A stretch of DNA of 64,000 bases, taken from NCBI RefSeq assembly GCF_013409255.1, contig NZ_JACCAS010000001.1, positions 434,001 to 498,000 of the forward strand, given 5' to 3'. How positions within the stretch are numbered: position 1 is the stretch's first letter; each line of letters begins with the position of its first letter. Both the position numbers and the translations under genes were made by a program. Origin of the DNA: Paraburkholderia bryophila. GTDB taxonomy: Bacteria > Pseudomonadota > Gammaproteobacteria > Burkholderiales > Burkholderiaceae. Shown piece by piece: positions 23,051 through 32,774 of this stretch. The notes beneath the pieces were generated by a model. It searched no databases. It worked only from the letters and a program-made list of their open reading frames with translations, and was not told where the DNA came from.

Positions 23051-25486
23051 ATGCGCGGGACAAACATCAAGCAGCGGGCGACTCAGCCTGCTATAGAAGT
23101 TCGCAGGACCATGCTGTCGATGGCCGTGCTGGCGGTCGCATTCAACGGCGCGGCATGGGCGCAGAGTGCACCTGCGTCGGGCGCCGCGGCCAACACCGTC
23201 AACACCGTGCAGCAGGACACGGTTGTCGTCACCGGCACGCGCACCGATACCAAAGCGAGCCAAAGCCTGACGCCGGTCGACGTGATCAGCGGCGCGCAAT
23301 TGCGTTCCACGGGCCAAAGCAATCTACGCGACGCGCTGGTCCAGTTGTCGCCGTCGATCTCGCGCGAAAGCTACGCAGGCGACGCCGCGTTGCTCACCGA
23401 CGCGCTGACGCTGCACGGCCTGAGTCCCGACCACGTGCTCGTGCTGGTGAACGGCAAGCGCCGCCACACCACGGCGAACATCGCGCTCGACGGCGGGCTC
23501 AACCAGGGCTCGACCGGTGTCGATATCGACATGATTCCGGTCGGGCTGATCGATCACATCGAAGTGCTGCGCGACGGCGCCGCGGCGCAATACGGTTCGG
23601 ACGCGATCGCGGGCGTCATCAACATCATCCTGAAGCGCAGTTCGCACGGCGGCGAGTTGCAGACCACCAACGGCCAGACCTACGCCGGCGACGGCTTTAA
23701 AAACGGCGAAACCGCCACCGTCGGCTTGAATCTCGGCGGTAACGGCTTTCTGGACTTGAGCGCGGACTACAACCGTCAGAACCACACGGTGCGTACCGGA
23801 CCCGACGATTATTTCGGCTCGTTCAAGCCAGGTCACGGCTACTACAACCCGATCGAAGGCGACCCGGCCAGCACGCGCGAAGCGGTCGGCTACAACGCCG
23901 GCTACTACCTCGGCGACGACGTCGAGTTGTACGGCTTCGGCACCTATGCGCACCGCAACGCGCAGGCGTATCAGAACTACCGTCCGCCCGGCGTGCTGCC
24001 GCAAATCTATCCGAACGGTTTCGTGCCGACCGAGACGGTCAACGAAAACGACTTCTCGGTGACGACCGGCATCAAAGGTCAGAACCTGTTCGGCTGGTCG
24101 TGGGATCTGAGTTCGACCTACGGCGGCGACCACGATGTTATCGGCATGACGAACTCGGCGAACACGGGGCTGTTCGCAAGCCAGGGCTATACGCCGACCA
24201 GTTTTCATCTGGCGACGATCAGCAATACGCAGTTGACCAACAACCTCGATTTCTCGCGCGCCTTCCAGTTGCCGCTGCTGCCGGCGCCGGTGAACGTGTC
24301 GTGGGGCGTCGAGCAGCGTCGCGAGACCTATACGGTGGGGGCGGGCGATCCCGCTTCGTATCTCGACGGCGGCTCGCAGGCGTTGCCGGGTCTCGCGCCC
24401 GTCAGCGCGAGCGACAACTCGCGCAACGTGGTCGCCACGTATATCGATCTATCGACCCATCTGACGCCGAAATGGACCGTCGATCTGGCGGGACGCTTCG
24501 AGCATTACAGCGACGTGGGCAACACGACCAACGGCAAGTTCTCAACGCGCTACGACTTCACGCCGGCATTCGCCGTGCGCGGCAGCGTCAGCACGGGTTT
24601 TCGCGCGCCGTCGCTGGCCGAGGAGTACTACAGCAACATCAACGAATCGCCGGCCTCGGTCGAGGGCCTGCTGGCGGCCAACTCGGGCGCGGCCCGACTG
24701 ATCGGCGCCGCGCCGCTCAAGTCGGAGAAGTCGACCAACTACAACCTCGGCTTCGTGCTGACGCCGGTCAAGGGCCTGCACCTGGCGCTCGACGCGTACC
24801 AGATCGATATCCGCAACCGCATCGTCGAAGGCGGTACCGCGTCGGGCGCGGCCGCGATCGCCGCGATGCAGGCCGCGGGTTTGTCGGTGCCGAGTTCGAT
24901 TCCGGCTTCGGCCGTGTCGGCGAGCTACTTCACCAACGGCGCGAACACGCGCACGCGCGGGCTCGATCTGACGGGCACCTATCACACCGGCTTCGGCGCG
25001 TTCGGGCAGGTGGACTGGGATCTCGGCGTGAACATCAACACGACGTCGGTCACGCATATCGCCACGGGGGCGAACGGCGGGCCGGAACTCAACGCGCAGC
25101 AGATCGCGTGGTTGAGCACATCGACGCCGAAGAACAAGATCATCGTCGGCGGCACGTGGCATCTCGACAAGTGGGGCGTGAGCCTGCACGAGACCCGCTT
25201 CGGCTCGACGTCGAGCGAGGAAACCTACATTGTCGGGCCGAATGCATTTTCGACGACGCAGTTCCTTCACTTCGAGAATGCCGCCCGCTATATCACCGAC
25301 GTCGAAGTCCGCTACGACGTGACGAAGAAATTCCAGATCGCGGTGGGCGCGAACAATCTGTTCGATGTGTATCCGAGCAAGCTGCCTTACGTCGCGCAGC
25401 TCGAAGGCGCGCAATACGATTCGTTCGCGTCGACCACCGGCGTGAACGGCGGCTTCTATTACGCGCGCGCCCGCTACCTGTTCTAA
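23051..25486 (+). CDS. TonB-dependent outer membrane receptor
   Basis: The 811-residue protein has a signal peptide ending at AAWA, then a TonB-box-like DTVVVTGTR, a plug domain (about 50-180, with IEVLRDGAAAQYGSDAIAGVINI), and a 22-strand barrel ending in phenylalanine (ARYLF). I chose the ATG at 23051 because the signal peptide fits it; an in-frame reading from 22988 adds 21 unlikely residues. Such receptors import large or scarce substrates using TonB energy. It lies inside the sulfur-scavenging set, so an organosulfur compound is a possible substrate, but siderophore uptake cannot be excluded. Confidence 0.88.
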   Translation: MRGTNIKQRATQPAIEVRRTMLSMAVLAVAFNGAAWAQSAPASGAAANTVNTVQQDTVVVTGTRTDTKASQSLTPVDVISGAQLRSTGQSNLRDALVQLSPSISRESYAGDAALLTDALTLHGLSPDHVLVLVNGKRRHTTANIALDGGLNQGSTGVDIDMIPVGLIDHIEVLRDGAAAQYGSDAIAGVINIILKRSSHGGELQTTNGQTYAGDGFKNGETATVGLNLGGNGFLDLSADYNRQNHTVRTGPDDYFGSFKPGHGYYNPIEGDPASTREAVGYNAGYYLGDDVELYGFGTYAHRNAQAYQNYRPPGVLPQIYPNGFVPTETVNENDFSVTTGIKGQNLFGWSWDLSSTYGGDHDVIGMTNSANTGLFASQGYTPTSFHLATISNTQLTNNLDFSRAFQLPLLPAPVNVSWGVEQRRETYTVGAGDPASYLDGGSQALPGLAPVSASDNSRNVVATYIDLSTHLTPKWTVDLAGRFEHYSDVGNTTNGKFSTRYDFTPAFAVRGSVSTGFRAPSLAEEYYSNINESPASVEGLLAANSGAARLIGAAPLKSEKSTNYNLGFVLTPVKGLHLALDAYQIDIRNRIVEGGTASGAAAIAAMQAAGLSVPSSIPASAVSASYFTNGANTRTRGLDLTGTYHTGFGAFGQVDWDLGVNINTTSVTHIATGANGGPELNAQQIAWLSTSTPKNKIIVGGTWHLDKWGVSLHETRFGSTSSEETYIVGPNAFSTTQFLHFENAARYITDVEVRYDVTKKFQIAVGANNLFDVYPSKLPYVAQLEGAQYDSFASTTGVNGGFYYARARYLF

Positions 25487-25624
25487 CGATTTGCTCATAT
25501 GCAAAGCAAAATTTGCTCGAACGGAATCGAGCGCGGATGACGATAATGGATCAACGGTTTCGTTCGCTGCGTTCGGCGTTTCGTGCAGCGTTTCGTTCGG
25601 CTTATTTCCCCTAACTCATCCCCA

Positions 25625-25649
25625 TGTACCTGGCGGTACACCAGGAGGG
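25625..25649 (+). promoter_or_regulatory. Hairpin beside the Shine-Dalgarno of the first monooxygenase
   Basis: TGTACC-TGGC-GGTACA (25625-25640) forms a perfect 6-bp hairpin ending 3 bases before AGGAGGG (25643-25649). An alternative pairing, CCTGG (25629-25633) with CCAGG (25641-25645), would cover the first part of the ribosome site. Two exclusive folds around one ribosome site may control translation. Confidence 0.35.
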
Positions 25650-25655
25650 CTCACT

Positions 25656-26657
25656 GTGTCCTATTCACTTTCGATTCTCGACAAGAGTCCCATCGCCGAC
25701 GGCAAAACGGCCCACGACGCGCTGCGTTTCACGGTGCGTCTCGCGCAGCGCGCGGAGGCGTTGGGCTACAAACGTTACTGGATCGCGGAGCATCACGGCG
25801 CGCCGGGCTTGGCGAGTTCCGCACCGGAGATCGTCGTCTCGCATCTGCTCGCGCATACGTCGCGAATTCGGGTCGGCTCGGGCGGCGTGATGCTCCAGCA
25901 TTACAGCCCGTTCAAGGTGGCCGAATCGTTTCGCGTACTCGCTTCGCTGGCGCCGGGGCGCGTTGATCTTGGCGTCGGCAAGGCGCCGGGCGGGCTGCCG
26001 CTGACCACTCGCGCGCTGCAGTGGTTTCACGACAAGGCGAAGAAACCCGACTTCGCACACCAGCTCGCCGAACTCGACGCGTTCCTGAAATGGGGCGTGG
26101 CCGAAGATCACCCGCTGGCCGGCGCGGTGGCGCTGCCCACGCCACCTGAACCGCCGCAGCGCGTGCTGCTGGGCGGCAGTCCCGAGAGCGCCGGGCTCGC
26201 CGCGCAGCACGACTGGCAGTACTGCTACGCCGGGCATTTCAATGGCGACGAGGCCAACATCGAGCGTTCGTTCGACGCCTATCGCAGCGTGACGGGCCGC
26301 ACGCCGCTGCTCGCGGTCTATGCGTTCGCGGCGGAATCGAAGGCCGAGGCGCAGCGACAGGTCGGCGCGCTGCGGGTGTTCAAGGTGCGCCTCGCCGGCG
26401 GCCAGACCGTGAATCTGCCGAGCCCGGAAGCGGCGGCGGAATTCGCGCGGCAGATCGGCGTGACCGACTTCCGGCTCGACGAACTGCGACCGCATGTGAT
26501 CACCGGCACGCCGGACGAAGTCCGCGGCGAACTCGACGCGCTGCACGAACGCTTCGGTATCGAGGAATTCGTGATCGACACCCCCGTGACGGATTACGCG
26601 TTGCGGCTCGCGTCGGTCGAAGCACTCGCCGGCACGCGGCAACCCGCAAGCGTTTGA
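25656..26657 (+). CDS. LLM-class flavin monooxygenase, MsnO8/YtmO-like
   Basis: The 333-residue TIM-barrel flavoprotein has the family opening [43 protein letters not shown] and [13 protein letters not shown] chose the GTG at 25656, with AGGAGGG just upstream; no in-frame ATG is as well placed. The closest family I recognise includes YtmO (CmoO) of the B. subtilis ytmI operon, which acts in S-alkyl-cysteine breakdown using reduced FMN. A second, different monooxygenase follows 43 bp downstream. A separate flavin reductase gene was not seen in the window. Confidence 0.84.
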   Translation: MSYSLSILDKSPIADGKTAHDALRFTVRLAQRAEALGYKRYWIAEHHGAPGLASSAPEIVVSHLLAHTSRIRVGSGGVMLQHYSPFKVAESFRVLASLAPGRVDLGVGKAPGGLPLTTRALQWFHDKAKKPDFAHQLAELDAFLKWGVAEDHPLAGAVALPTPPEPPQRVLLGGSPESAGLAAQHDWQYCYAGHFNGDEANIERSFDAYRSVTGRTPLLAVYAFAAESKAEAQRQVGALRVFKVRLAGGQTVNLPSPEAAAEFARQIGVTDFRLDELRPHVITGTPDEVRGELDALHERFGIEEFVIDTPVTDYALRLASVEALAGTRQPASV

Positions 26658-26700
26658 GCGCATTCAACTTCTCCCCATTCCCCCTTTGACGGACCCGACC

Positions 26701-28023
26701 ATGACTCAGCGAAACCTCACTTTCGGCATCATGCTGCATGGCGCAGGCGGCCACATGAATTCGTGGAAGCATCCCGCCGGTCCCGCGGACGCCAGCGTCA
26801 ACCTCGACTTCATCACCGGTATCGCGCAGAAGGCCGAAGCCAACGGTGTGGCGTTCGCGTTCGTGGCCGACGGCCTCTATATCAACGAGAAGTCGATCCC
26901 GCATTTCCTGAACCGCTTCGAGCCGATCTCGGTCCTGTCGGCGCTCGCGACCGCGACGTCGAAGATCGGGCTGGCCGGCACGCTGTCGACGTCGTACAGC
27001 CATCCGTTTACGGTGGCGCGGCAATTCGCGTCGCTCGATCTGATCAGCGGCGGGCGGGCCGGATGGAATGTCGTGACGTCGCCGCTCGAAGGGTCGGCGA
27101 AGAACTACGGCGGCGAGCATCCCGATCACGAACTGCGCTACGAAATCGCCGACGAATATCTCGACGTCGTGCAGGGCCTGTGGGATAGCTGGGACGACGA
27201 CGCGTTCGTGCGCGAGCGCGACAGCGGCCAATTCTTCGACCGCGACAAGCTGCATACGCTCGACCATAAGGGGCGTTTTTTTCAGGTCGCCGGACCGCTG
27301 AATATTCAGCGCTCGCCGCAAGGTCAGCCGGTGATTTTCCAGGCGGGCTCGTCGGATTCGGGCATCGCGCTAGCCGGTAAATACGCGGACGCGGTGTTTA
27401 CGCATTCGCCGTCGCTGGAGGAAACCAAAGCTTTCGCGCAACAGGTACGGCAAAGCGCGGTCCTGCATGGCCGTGCGGCGGACGACGTGAAGATCTTTCC
27501 GGGCATCGGCCCGATCGTCGGCGCGACGGTGGAGGAGGCCGAGGCGAAGTATCGCGTGATCCGCGACCTGCTGACCGTGGACGATGCGCTCGCCTATCTG
27601 GGCCGCTTCTTCGAACACCACGACTTCACGCAATACGAGCTCGACGCGCCGTTCCCCGAACTGGGCGAACTCGGCACGAACAGTTTTCGTTCGACGACCG
27701 ACCGCATCAAGACCGAAGCGAAGCGCAAGGGCTCGACGCTGCGCGAGGTCGCGCTCGAAGTCGCGACGCCGAAGTCGCAATTCATCGGCACCGGCGAGCA
27801 GATCGCCGACGAACTGATCCGCTGGTTCGACGCCGGTGCGGCCGACGGTTTCATTCTCGGCTTTCCGGTGCAGGCCGAAGGATTCGACGATTTCGTGCGC
27901 TACGTGATTCCGGCGCTGGAAGCACGCGGCCGCTACAGCCGCGCCCTGGCCGGCACGACGCTGCGCGATCACCTGGGTCTGCCGCGCCGCGAAAGCCGCT
28001 ACGCAGCCGCGGAAACGGCATGA
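26701..28023 (+). CDS. FMN-dependent monooxygenase, NtaA/SnaA/YtnJ family
   Basis: The 440-residue protein belongs to the NtaA/DmoA/SoxA group of luciferase-like monooxygenases: [14 protein letters not shown] near the start, [27 protein letters not shown], and [20 protein letters not shown]. Members cleave C-N or C-S bonds with FMNH2 and oxygen (nitrilotriacetate, dimethyl sulfide, and N-acetyl-S-succinocysteine by YtnJ/CmoJ). I chose the ATG at 26701; an in-frame TTG at 26686 has no support. The ABC transporter gene follows 34 bp later. The substrate is inferred from the gene set. Confidence 0.85.
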   Translation: MTQRNLTFGIMLHGAGGHMNSWKHPAGPADASVNLDFITGIAQKAEANGVAFAFVADGLYINEKSIPHFLNRFEPISVLSALATATSKIGLAGTLSTSYSHPFTVARQFASLDLISGGRAGWNVVTSPLEGSAKNYGGEHPDHELRYEIADEYLDVVQGLWDSWDDDAFVRERDSGQFFDRDKLHTLDHKGRFFQVAGPLNIQRSPQGQPVIFQAGSSDSGIALAGKYADAVFTHSPSLEETKAFAQQVRQSAVLHGRAADDVKIFPGIGPIVGATVEEAEAKYRVIRDLLTVDDALAYLGRFFEHHDFTQYELDAPFPELGELGTNSFRSTTDRIKTEAKRKGSTLREVALEVATPKSQFIGTGEQIADELIRWFDAGAADGFILGFPVQAEGFDDFVRYVIPALEARGRYSRALAGTTLRDHLGLPRRESRYAAAETA

Positions 28024-28057
28024 GCCACGACGGTTTGCAACGCAGGAGGGCAGCACC

Positions 28058-29920
28058 ATGAGCGATACCACCACGCCGTTTGCCGGCTCCGTCCACTCGG
28101 GCCAGCTACCGGACACCACCGAGCGGCACGAGTACGCGCACTACCGGATCGTGCCCACGCGGCATCACGCGCGGACTGCCGGCACGGTGCTGGCCATCGT
28201 GCTGATCGGGCTCGTCCTGAACTCGGTGCTGGGCAATCCGCGCTGGGGTTGGGGCGTTTTCTCGGAGTGGTTTTTCGCGGAACCGGTGCTCTCGGGCCTC
28301 GGGCGAACGCTGGTGCTGACGGCGCTCGGCGCGCTGTTCGGTTTCGCTCTGGCGACGCCGCTCGCGCTCGCGCGTGTCTCGGGTTCGCCGTTGCTCGCCA
28401 GTTGCGCGTGGGCGTTTATCTGGCTGTTCCGCTCGATTCCGCTGATCGTGCTGCTGCTTCTGCTGAACAACCTGGGTTATCTGTACGAGACCATCTGGAT
28501 CGGCGTGCCGTTCACGCATATCGCGCTGCTGAACGAATCGACCACGGATCTGATCAGTCCGTTCTTCGCGGCCGTGCTCGGACTCACGCTGAATCACGCG
28601 GCGTTCGCGGCCGAAGCGATTCGCGGCGGCCTGCTGTCGGTCGATCATGGGCAGCGTGAGGCGGCCGCCGCGCTCGGCTTGCCGGGTGGACGCCAGGTGC
28701 GGCGCATCGTGCTGCCGCAGGCCATGCGCGCGATTCTGCCGACCGCGTTCAACGATGTGATTGGTCTCGCGAAGGGCACGTCGGTTGTTTATATCCTTGC
28801 GATGCCGGACCTGTTCTACACCGTACAGATCATCTATCACCGCAATCTGGAAGTCATTCCGCTGCTGATGGTCGCCACCGTCTGGTATCTGATCATTCTG
28901 ACCGTGTTGTCGGCGATTCAGGTGCATATCGAGCGGTACTTCGCGCGTGGCGCGACGCGCGAACAGGTGGCGGTGTCGCCGTTGAGCGCGCTGTTTGGGC
29001 GCTGGCTCGGTGCGCGCGTCGGAGCGCGGGCGGAACGCCTCGCTCAGACGGACGCGCAACCGCGTGCGGCCAACGTGGCCAATGTGGCAAACACGTCGAG
29101 CACGGCAAGCGCATCAAGCACGGCGGAAGTGGAAGCGGCGGGCTGGGCGCAGCGGCGAATCGGCGGCCGTGTCGGCATTCACAATCTGTCGAAGAGCTTC
29201 GGCGCGTTGAAGGTGCTCGACGACATCTCGCTGTCGTTCCCATCGGGAAGCGTCACGGTGATCCTCGGACAATCGGGCTCGGGCAAGTCGACGCTACTGC
29301 GCACGATCAACCATCTCGAACGCGTCGACGACGGGTTCATCGATATCGACGGCGAGCTCGTTGGATACCGGCGCGATGGCCGCACGCTCTACGAACTCAA
29401 GGAAAAAGACATCTTGCGACGACGTCGCGCTGACGTCGGGATGGTGTTCCAAAGCTTCAATCTGTTCCCGCATCTGAACGTGCTCGGCAACGTGATCGAA
29501 GCGCCGCTCGCGGCGGGCGTGCCGCGTGCGCAGGCCGAGGCGGAAGCGCGCGTGCTGCTCGCGCGCGTGGGACTGGCCGATAAGGCCGACGCGTGGCCGC
29601 GCCAGTTGTCCGGCGGTCAGCAGCAACGCGTGGCGATTGCCCGCGCGCTGGCGCTGAAACCGAAGGTGCTGCTGTTCGACGAGCCGACTTCTGCGCTCGA
29701 TCCCGAACTCGTCAACGAGGTGCTCGACGTGATCCGCCAGCTCGCGCGCTCTGGCACGACGCTGATCATCGTCACGCACGAAATCGGCTTTGCGCGCGAG
29801 GTGGCCGACACGATCGTGTTCATGGATGGCGGACGTATCGTCGAATCCGGTCCGCCGTCGAACGTGCTGGGCGACCCGGCTCACCCGCGCACGCGCGAGT
29901 TTTTATCGAAGGTGCTCTGA
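28058..29920 (+). CDS. Fused amino acid ABC permease/ATPase
   Basis: The 620-residue protein joins a polar amino acid permease (about 1-310, with the EAA loop EAIRGGLLSVDHGQREAAAALG) to an ATPase (about 370-620). The ATPase has Walker A GQSGSGKST, signature LSGGQQQR and Walker B LLFDEPTSALDPEL. A low-complexity Ala/Ser/Thr/Asn linker joins the two. B. subtilis encodes the cognate TcyLMN parts as separate proteins. A solute-binding protein gene follows 4 bp downstream and a paralogous one lies at 21959; either or both may feed this importer. Confidence 0.88.
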   Translation: MSDTTTPFAGSVHSGQLPDTTERHEYAHYRIVPTRHHARTAGTVLAIVLIGLVLNSVLGNPRWGWGVFSEWFFAEPVLSGLGRTLVLTALGALFGFALATPLALARVSGSPLLASCAWAFIWLFRSIPLIVLLLLLNNLGYLYETIWIGVPFTHIALLNESTTDLISPFFAAVLGLTLNHAAFAAEAIRGGLLSVDHGQREAAAALGLPGGRQVRRIVLPQAMRAILPTAFNDVIGLAKGTSVVYILAMPDLFYTVQIIYHRNLEVIPLLMVATVWYLIILTVLSAIQVHIERYFARGATREQVAVSPLSALFGRWLGARVGARAERLAQTDAQPRAANVANVANTSSTASASSTAEVEAAGWAQRRIGGRVGIHNLSKSFGALKVLDDISLSFPSGSVTVILGQSGSGKSTLLRTINHLERVDDGFIDIDGELVGYRRDGRTLYELKEKDILRRRRADVGMVFQSFNLFPHLNVLGNVIEAPLAAGVPRAQAEAEARVLLARVGLADKADAWPRQLSGGQQQRVAIARALALKPKVLLFDEPTSALDPELVNEVLDVIRQLARSGTTLIIVTHEIGFAREVADTIVFMDGGRIVESGPPSNVLGDPAHPRTREFLSKVL

Positions 29921-29924
29921 CCGT

Positions 29925-30917
29925 ATGCGACGACGACAACGACAACTCGACACGCTGAATCCGAATCCATTGCACAGGCAACGTCGCGCCTTCCTGCTTG
30001 AGCTGGCCGCACTGGCCGTGATGCCGCTCGCGTGGCACGCCGGCATCGCGCAGGCCGCCGCGCAGACTTTCGACTTCAGTGCGGAGCAGAAAGGCCGCGT
30101 GCGCGCACCGAAAGACGCCGAAGCGCTACGCGCCGCCGCAAGCTACCGCTTCGTCACGCCCGGCGTGTTCACCGTGGCGGTTGCGCCAGCCGCGCCGCCC
30201 ATTGCGACTTATGCGACCGATGCGCACAGCGTGGTGGGCGCCGATCCCGACTACGCGCAACTGCTGGCCGATGCGCTCGGTCTGCGGCTGCAGTTGGTGC
30301 CGGTCGCGTGGGCCGACTGGCCGCTCGGTCTGACGTCGGGCCGCTACGACGCGGTGATTTCGAACGTCGGCGTGACCGAGGGGCGCAAGAAGAAGTTCGA
30401 CTTCACCACCTACCGGCTCGGGCTGCACGGCTTCTATGTGCGCAACGACAGCCCGATCAAAGCGATCCGCGAGCCGCGCGATATCGCGGGTTTGCGGATC
30501 GTCACCGGCTCGGGGACGATCCAGGAGCACATCCTGCTCGAATGGAACCGGCGCAACGTGGCACAAGGCCTGAAGGCGGCCACGCTGCAGTACTACGACG
30601 ACGACCCTGCTTCGGGACGGCTCGCGTTGCTGTCGGGACGCGTGGACGCGATCTTCAATCCGGATGCGCAAATGGCCTACGAGGCCGCGACGCAAGGGCA
30701 GACCCGGCGCGTCGGCACGGTCAACGCGGGCTGGCCGCTCAAGGCCGACGTCGCGATCGCGACGCGCAAAGACAGCGGGCTTGCGCCGGCGCTGACGGCG
30801 GCGACCAATCAACTGATCCGCGGCGGCCAGTATCGCGCGGCGCTGACGCGCTGGGGCGTACAGGCGCAAGCTGTGGAGCATTCGGAAACCAATCCGCCCG
30901 GCTATCCGGATGCGTGA
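29925..30917 (+). CDS. Polar amino acid/cystine-type ABC solute-binding protein (copy 2)
   Basis: The 330-residue protein has a long N-terminal export signal with QRRAFLLELAALAV, which resembles a twin-arginine signal, and cleavage near AQAAA. The binding domain is a paralogue of the protein encoded at 21959 (shared TYATD, VVGADPD, VTEGRKKKFDF, SPIKAIREP). I chose the ATG at 29925, 4 bp after the transporter stop, which implies one transcript. It should deliver an amino-acid-like ligand to the fused transporter. Confidence 0.86.
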   Translation: MRRRQRQLDTLNPNPLHRQRRAFLLELAALAVMPLAWHAGIAQAAAQTFDFSAEQKGRVRAPKDAEALRAAASYRFVTPGVFTVAVAPAAPPIATYATDAHSVVGADPDYAQLLADALGLRLQLVPVAWADWPLGLTSGRYDAVISNVGVTEGRKKKFDFTTYRLGLHGFYVRNDSPIKAIREPRDIAGLRIVTGSGTIQEHILLEWNRRNVAQGLKAATLQYYDDDPASGRLALLSGRVDAIFNPDAQMAYEAATQGQTRRVGTVNAGWPLKADVAIATRKDSGLAPALTAATNQLIRGGQYRAALTRWGVQAQAVEHSETNPPGYPDA

Positions 30918-31009
30918 ACCGGGGCGTGCGTTGCCCGATACCGCTCTACCGGCACCGGGCGTTTCAAGCACGGCATCGACGCAGTTTCAGAACAACAACG
31001 AGGTCCACT

Positions 31010-31434
31010 ATGTGCGCGGTTCGCATCGATCATCTTGCTTTCCTGACGCCGGGTAATTATCCCGACGATGCGCCGCTCGCCGGTTTCGAGCGCACGCTCG
31101 ACCAGTTTCGCGTCGGCGAGTCGCTCGGCTACGACAGCGCGTGGGTACGTCAGCGACATCTGGAGCGCGCGGTGTCGTCCGCCGCGACGTTTCTGGCGGC
31201 GGCGAGCCAGCGCACCACGCGTATCGGACTCGGCGCGGCGGTGATCCAGATGGGTTACGAGAATCCGTTCCGGCTGGCCGAAGATCTGGCCACCGTCGAC
31301 GTGCTGTCGCACGGCCGCCTGAATTCGTCACGCGAGTCGCCCCTGAACTGGGCTGGCGGCCGGCCGACGCGCAGGGATCGCAACTCACCACACCTGCGGA
31401 ACTGCCGGTTCGTTACGCGCAGGCAAGGAGATAA
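31010..31434 (+). pseudogene. Truncated LLM-class flavin monooxygenase
   Basis: From the ATG at 31010, about 105 codons encode the start of a luciferase-like monooxygenase (IDHLAFLTPGNYPDD, YDSAWVRQRHLE, RIGLGAAVIQMGYENPFRLAEDLATVDVLSHGRL). After position 31320 this frame becomes nonsense. In another frame 31321-31434 reads like a C-terminal tail (EFVTRVAPELGW and onward to a TAA at 31432). An internal loss of roughly 200 codons that also changed frame explains both parts. The junction lies at a GAATTC. The intact gene would have been a third monooxygenase in the set. Confidence 0.72.
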
Positions 31435-31437
31435 GGT

Positions 31438-31965
31438 ATGTCAGCGGTGCTTCCCTCCGTCGCAACAGACGATCGGCTCGTCTACGTCTCGGTTCTCGAT
31501 CCGTTGGCGCGTCCGTTGTTCGACGAACTGGCTCACGAATATGCCAGCCGTTACGTCGGCCTGGTCGACGAGCAGGAGCTTGCGCATGAAATGCAGCGCT
31601 ATCCGGTCGAGGCGTTCGCCGCGCCGGAGGGCGCGTTCGTGCTGCTATTGCGCAATGGCGAGGCGATCGCGGGCGGTGCGTTCATGCGCCACACCGATCC
31701 CGGCACCGTCGAATTCAAACGCATCTGGGCAAGCAGCCGGCATCGCCGTCAGGGGCTCGCACGGCGTGTACTGGCCGAACTGGAAGCGCAGGCCGTACGG
31801 CTGGGTTACACGCGCGTGTTTCTCGGCACGGGGCCGCGTCAGCCTGAAGCGATCGCGCTTTATCGAAGCAACGGCTATACGCTGCTGTCGGCGCATGACT
31901 TCGGTGAGGATGAGCCGCCGGGGTATCTGTTCGAGAAGTATTTGCCCGCGTTGCAGGGCGAGTAG
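31438..31965 (+). CDS. GNAT N-acetyltransferase (copy 2)
   Basis: The 175-residue GNAT protein has the acetyl-CoA motif HRRQGLARRVLAELE and QPEAIALYRSNGY. It is a paralogue of the protein encoded at 21324. It starts 3 bp after the end of the broken monooxygenase, with AAGGAGATAAGGT upstream. It probably acetylates the same class of substrate, perhaps S-substituted cysteines, as the last gene of the scavenging set. The two copies bracket the transporter and monooxygenase genes. Confidence 0.82.
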   Translation: MSAVLPSVATDDRLVYVSVLDPLARPLFDELAHEYASRYVGLVDEQELAHEMQRYPVEAFAAPEGAFVLLLRNGEAIAGGAFMRHTDPGTVEFKRIWASSRHRRQGLARRVLAELEAQAVRLGYTRVFLGTGPRQPEAIALYRSNGYTLLSAHDFGEDEPPGYLFEKYLPALQGE

Positions 31966-32064
31966 CGCAAGCGGCCGAGAGAAAGCTTTGGCCGCGGCCT
32001 AAGGTTGAACGCGGCGCACCTCCTCAGTTCGAAGGCGGTTGCCGCGGTTTCAGCACGCGCGCCC

Positions 32065-32709
32065 TTACATCTTTTTCGCCCGCACCGACGCCACCAGGTA
32101 ATCCAATACCTGAATCGTGCCCGGCAAACTTTCCGTGCTGGCGGGGCCGGTTAAATACTTGCCCTGTACGGCTAACGTAGGCGTCGCATTGACCTGATAG
32201 TCCTTGATCAACCGTGTGTCACGCTGCAACGCGCTTTGCGTCGAGAACGAGTTATACGCCTGCAGGTATTTGGCTTTATCCACGCCCTGAGTGGCGAGGA
32301 AAGTCGCTTGCGAATCCGGCGTCAGCAAATAGTCTTTCTTCACGTAGATTTCGTTGAAGACCACCGGCGTCAGGCGCGATGCCAGGCCGAGCGCGTCGAG
32401 TGCATGAAACATCCGCGAATGCGGCACGAAATCGTCGCGGAAGGCGACCGGGACCCGCTGAAACACCACGTCCGGACCCTGCTTTTTGACCCATGCTTCC
32501 AGATACGGATCGAACTCGGCGCAGTGCGGGCAGCCGTACCACATGAACTCCGTGACGACGATTTTGCCGGGCGCATCCACCGGTTGCGGCGTGGAGAGAA
32601 CGGTGTACTCCTTGCCGGCCACCGGCGCCGACGTCGATGCATGAGCAGTGGAAAGTGCGGCGGCAAACAGCGAAACGGCGACGATCGAGGCGCGGAAGAG
32701 GGTTTTCAT
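32065..32709 (-). CDS. dsbA: Periplasmic thiol:disulfide oxidoreductase DsbA
   Basis: The 214-residue protein has a signal peptide ending at AHAS, the thioredoxin-fold active site C60-P-H-C63, and the cis-proline segment NATPTLAV. DsbA introduces disulfide bonds into exported proteins. I chose the ATG at 32709 because the signal peptide begins there. The usual betaproteobacterial dsbA neighbours (for example a sporulation-domain protein gene) are absent, so this may be an extra copy. A link to the thiol theme of the preceding genes is possible but unproven. Confidence 0.85.
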   Translation of the reverse strand: MKTLFRASIVAVSLFAAALSTAHASTSAPVAGKEYTVLSTPQPVDAPGKIVVTEFMWYGCPHCAEFDPYLEAWVKKQGPDVVFQRVPVAFRDDFVPHSRMFHALDALGLASRLTPVVFNEIYVKKDYLLTPDSQATFLATQGVDKAKYLQAYNSFSTQSALQRDTRLIKDYQVNATPTLAVQGKYLTGPASTESLPGTIQVLDYLVASVRAKKM

Positions 32710-32774
32710 GGTCGCAAAAGGGAGGGAACAGGCCCCGAGCAAAACATAGAAAAATTAAACGATGCTTAAGGGGG

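Noticed and set aside
31316..31326. GAATTC at the monooxygenase deletion as a cloning scar
   Set aside because: A single restriction-type hexamer is expected by chance; nothing else in the window suggests engineered DNA.
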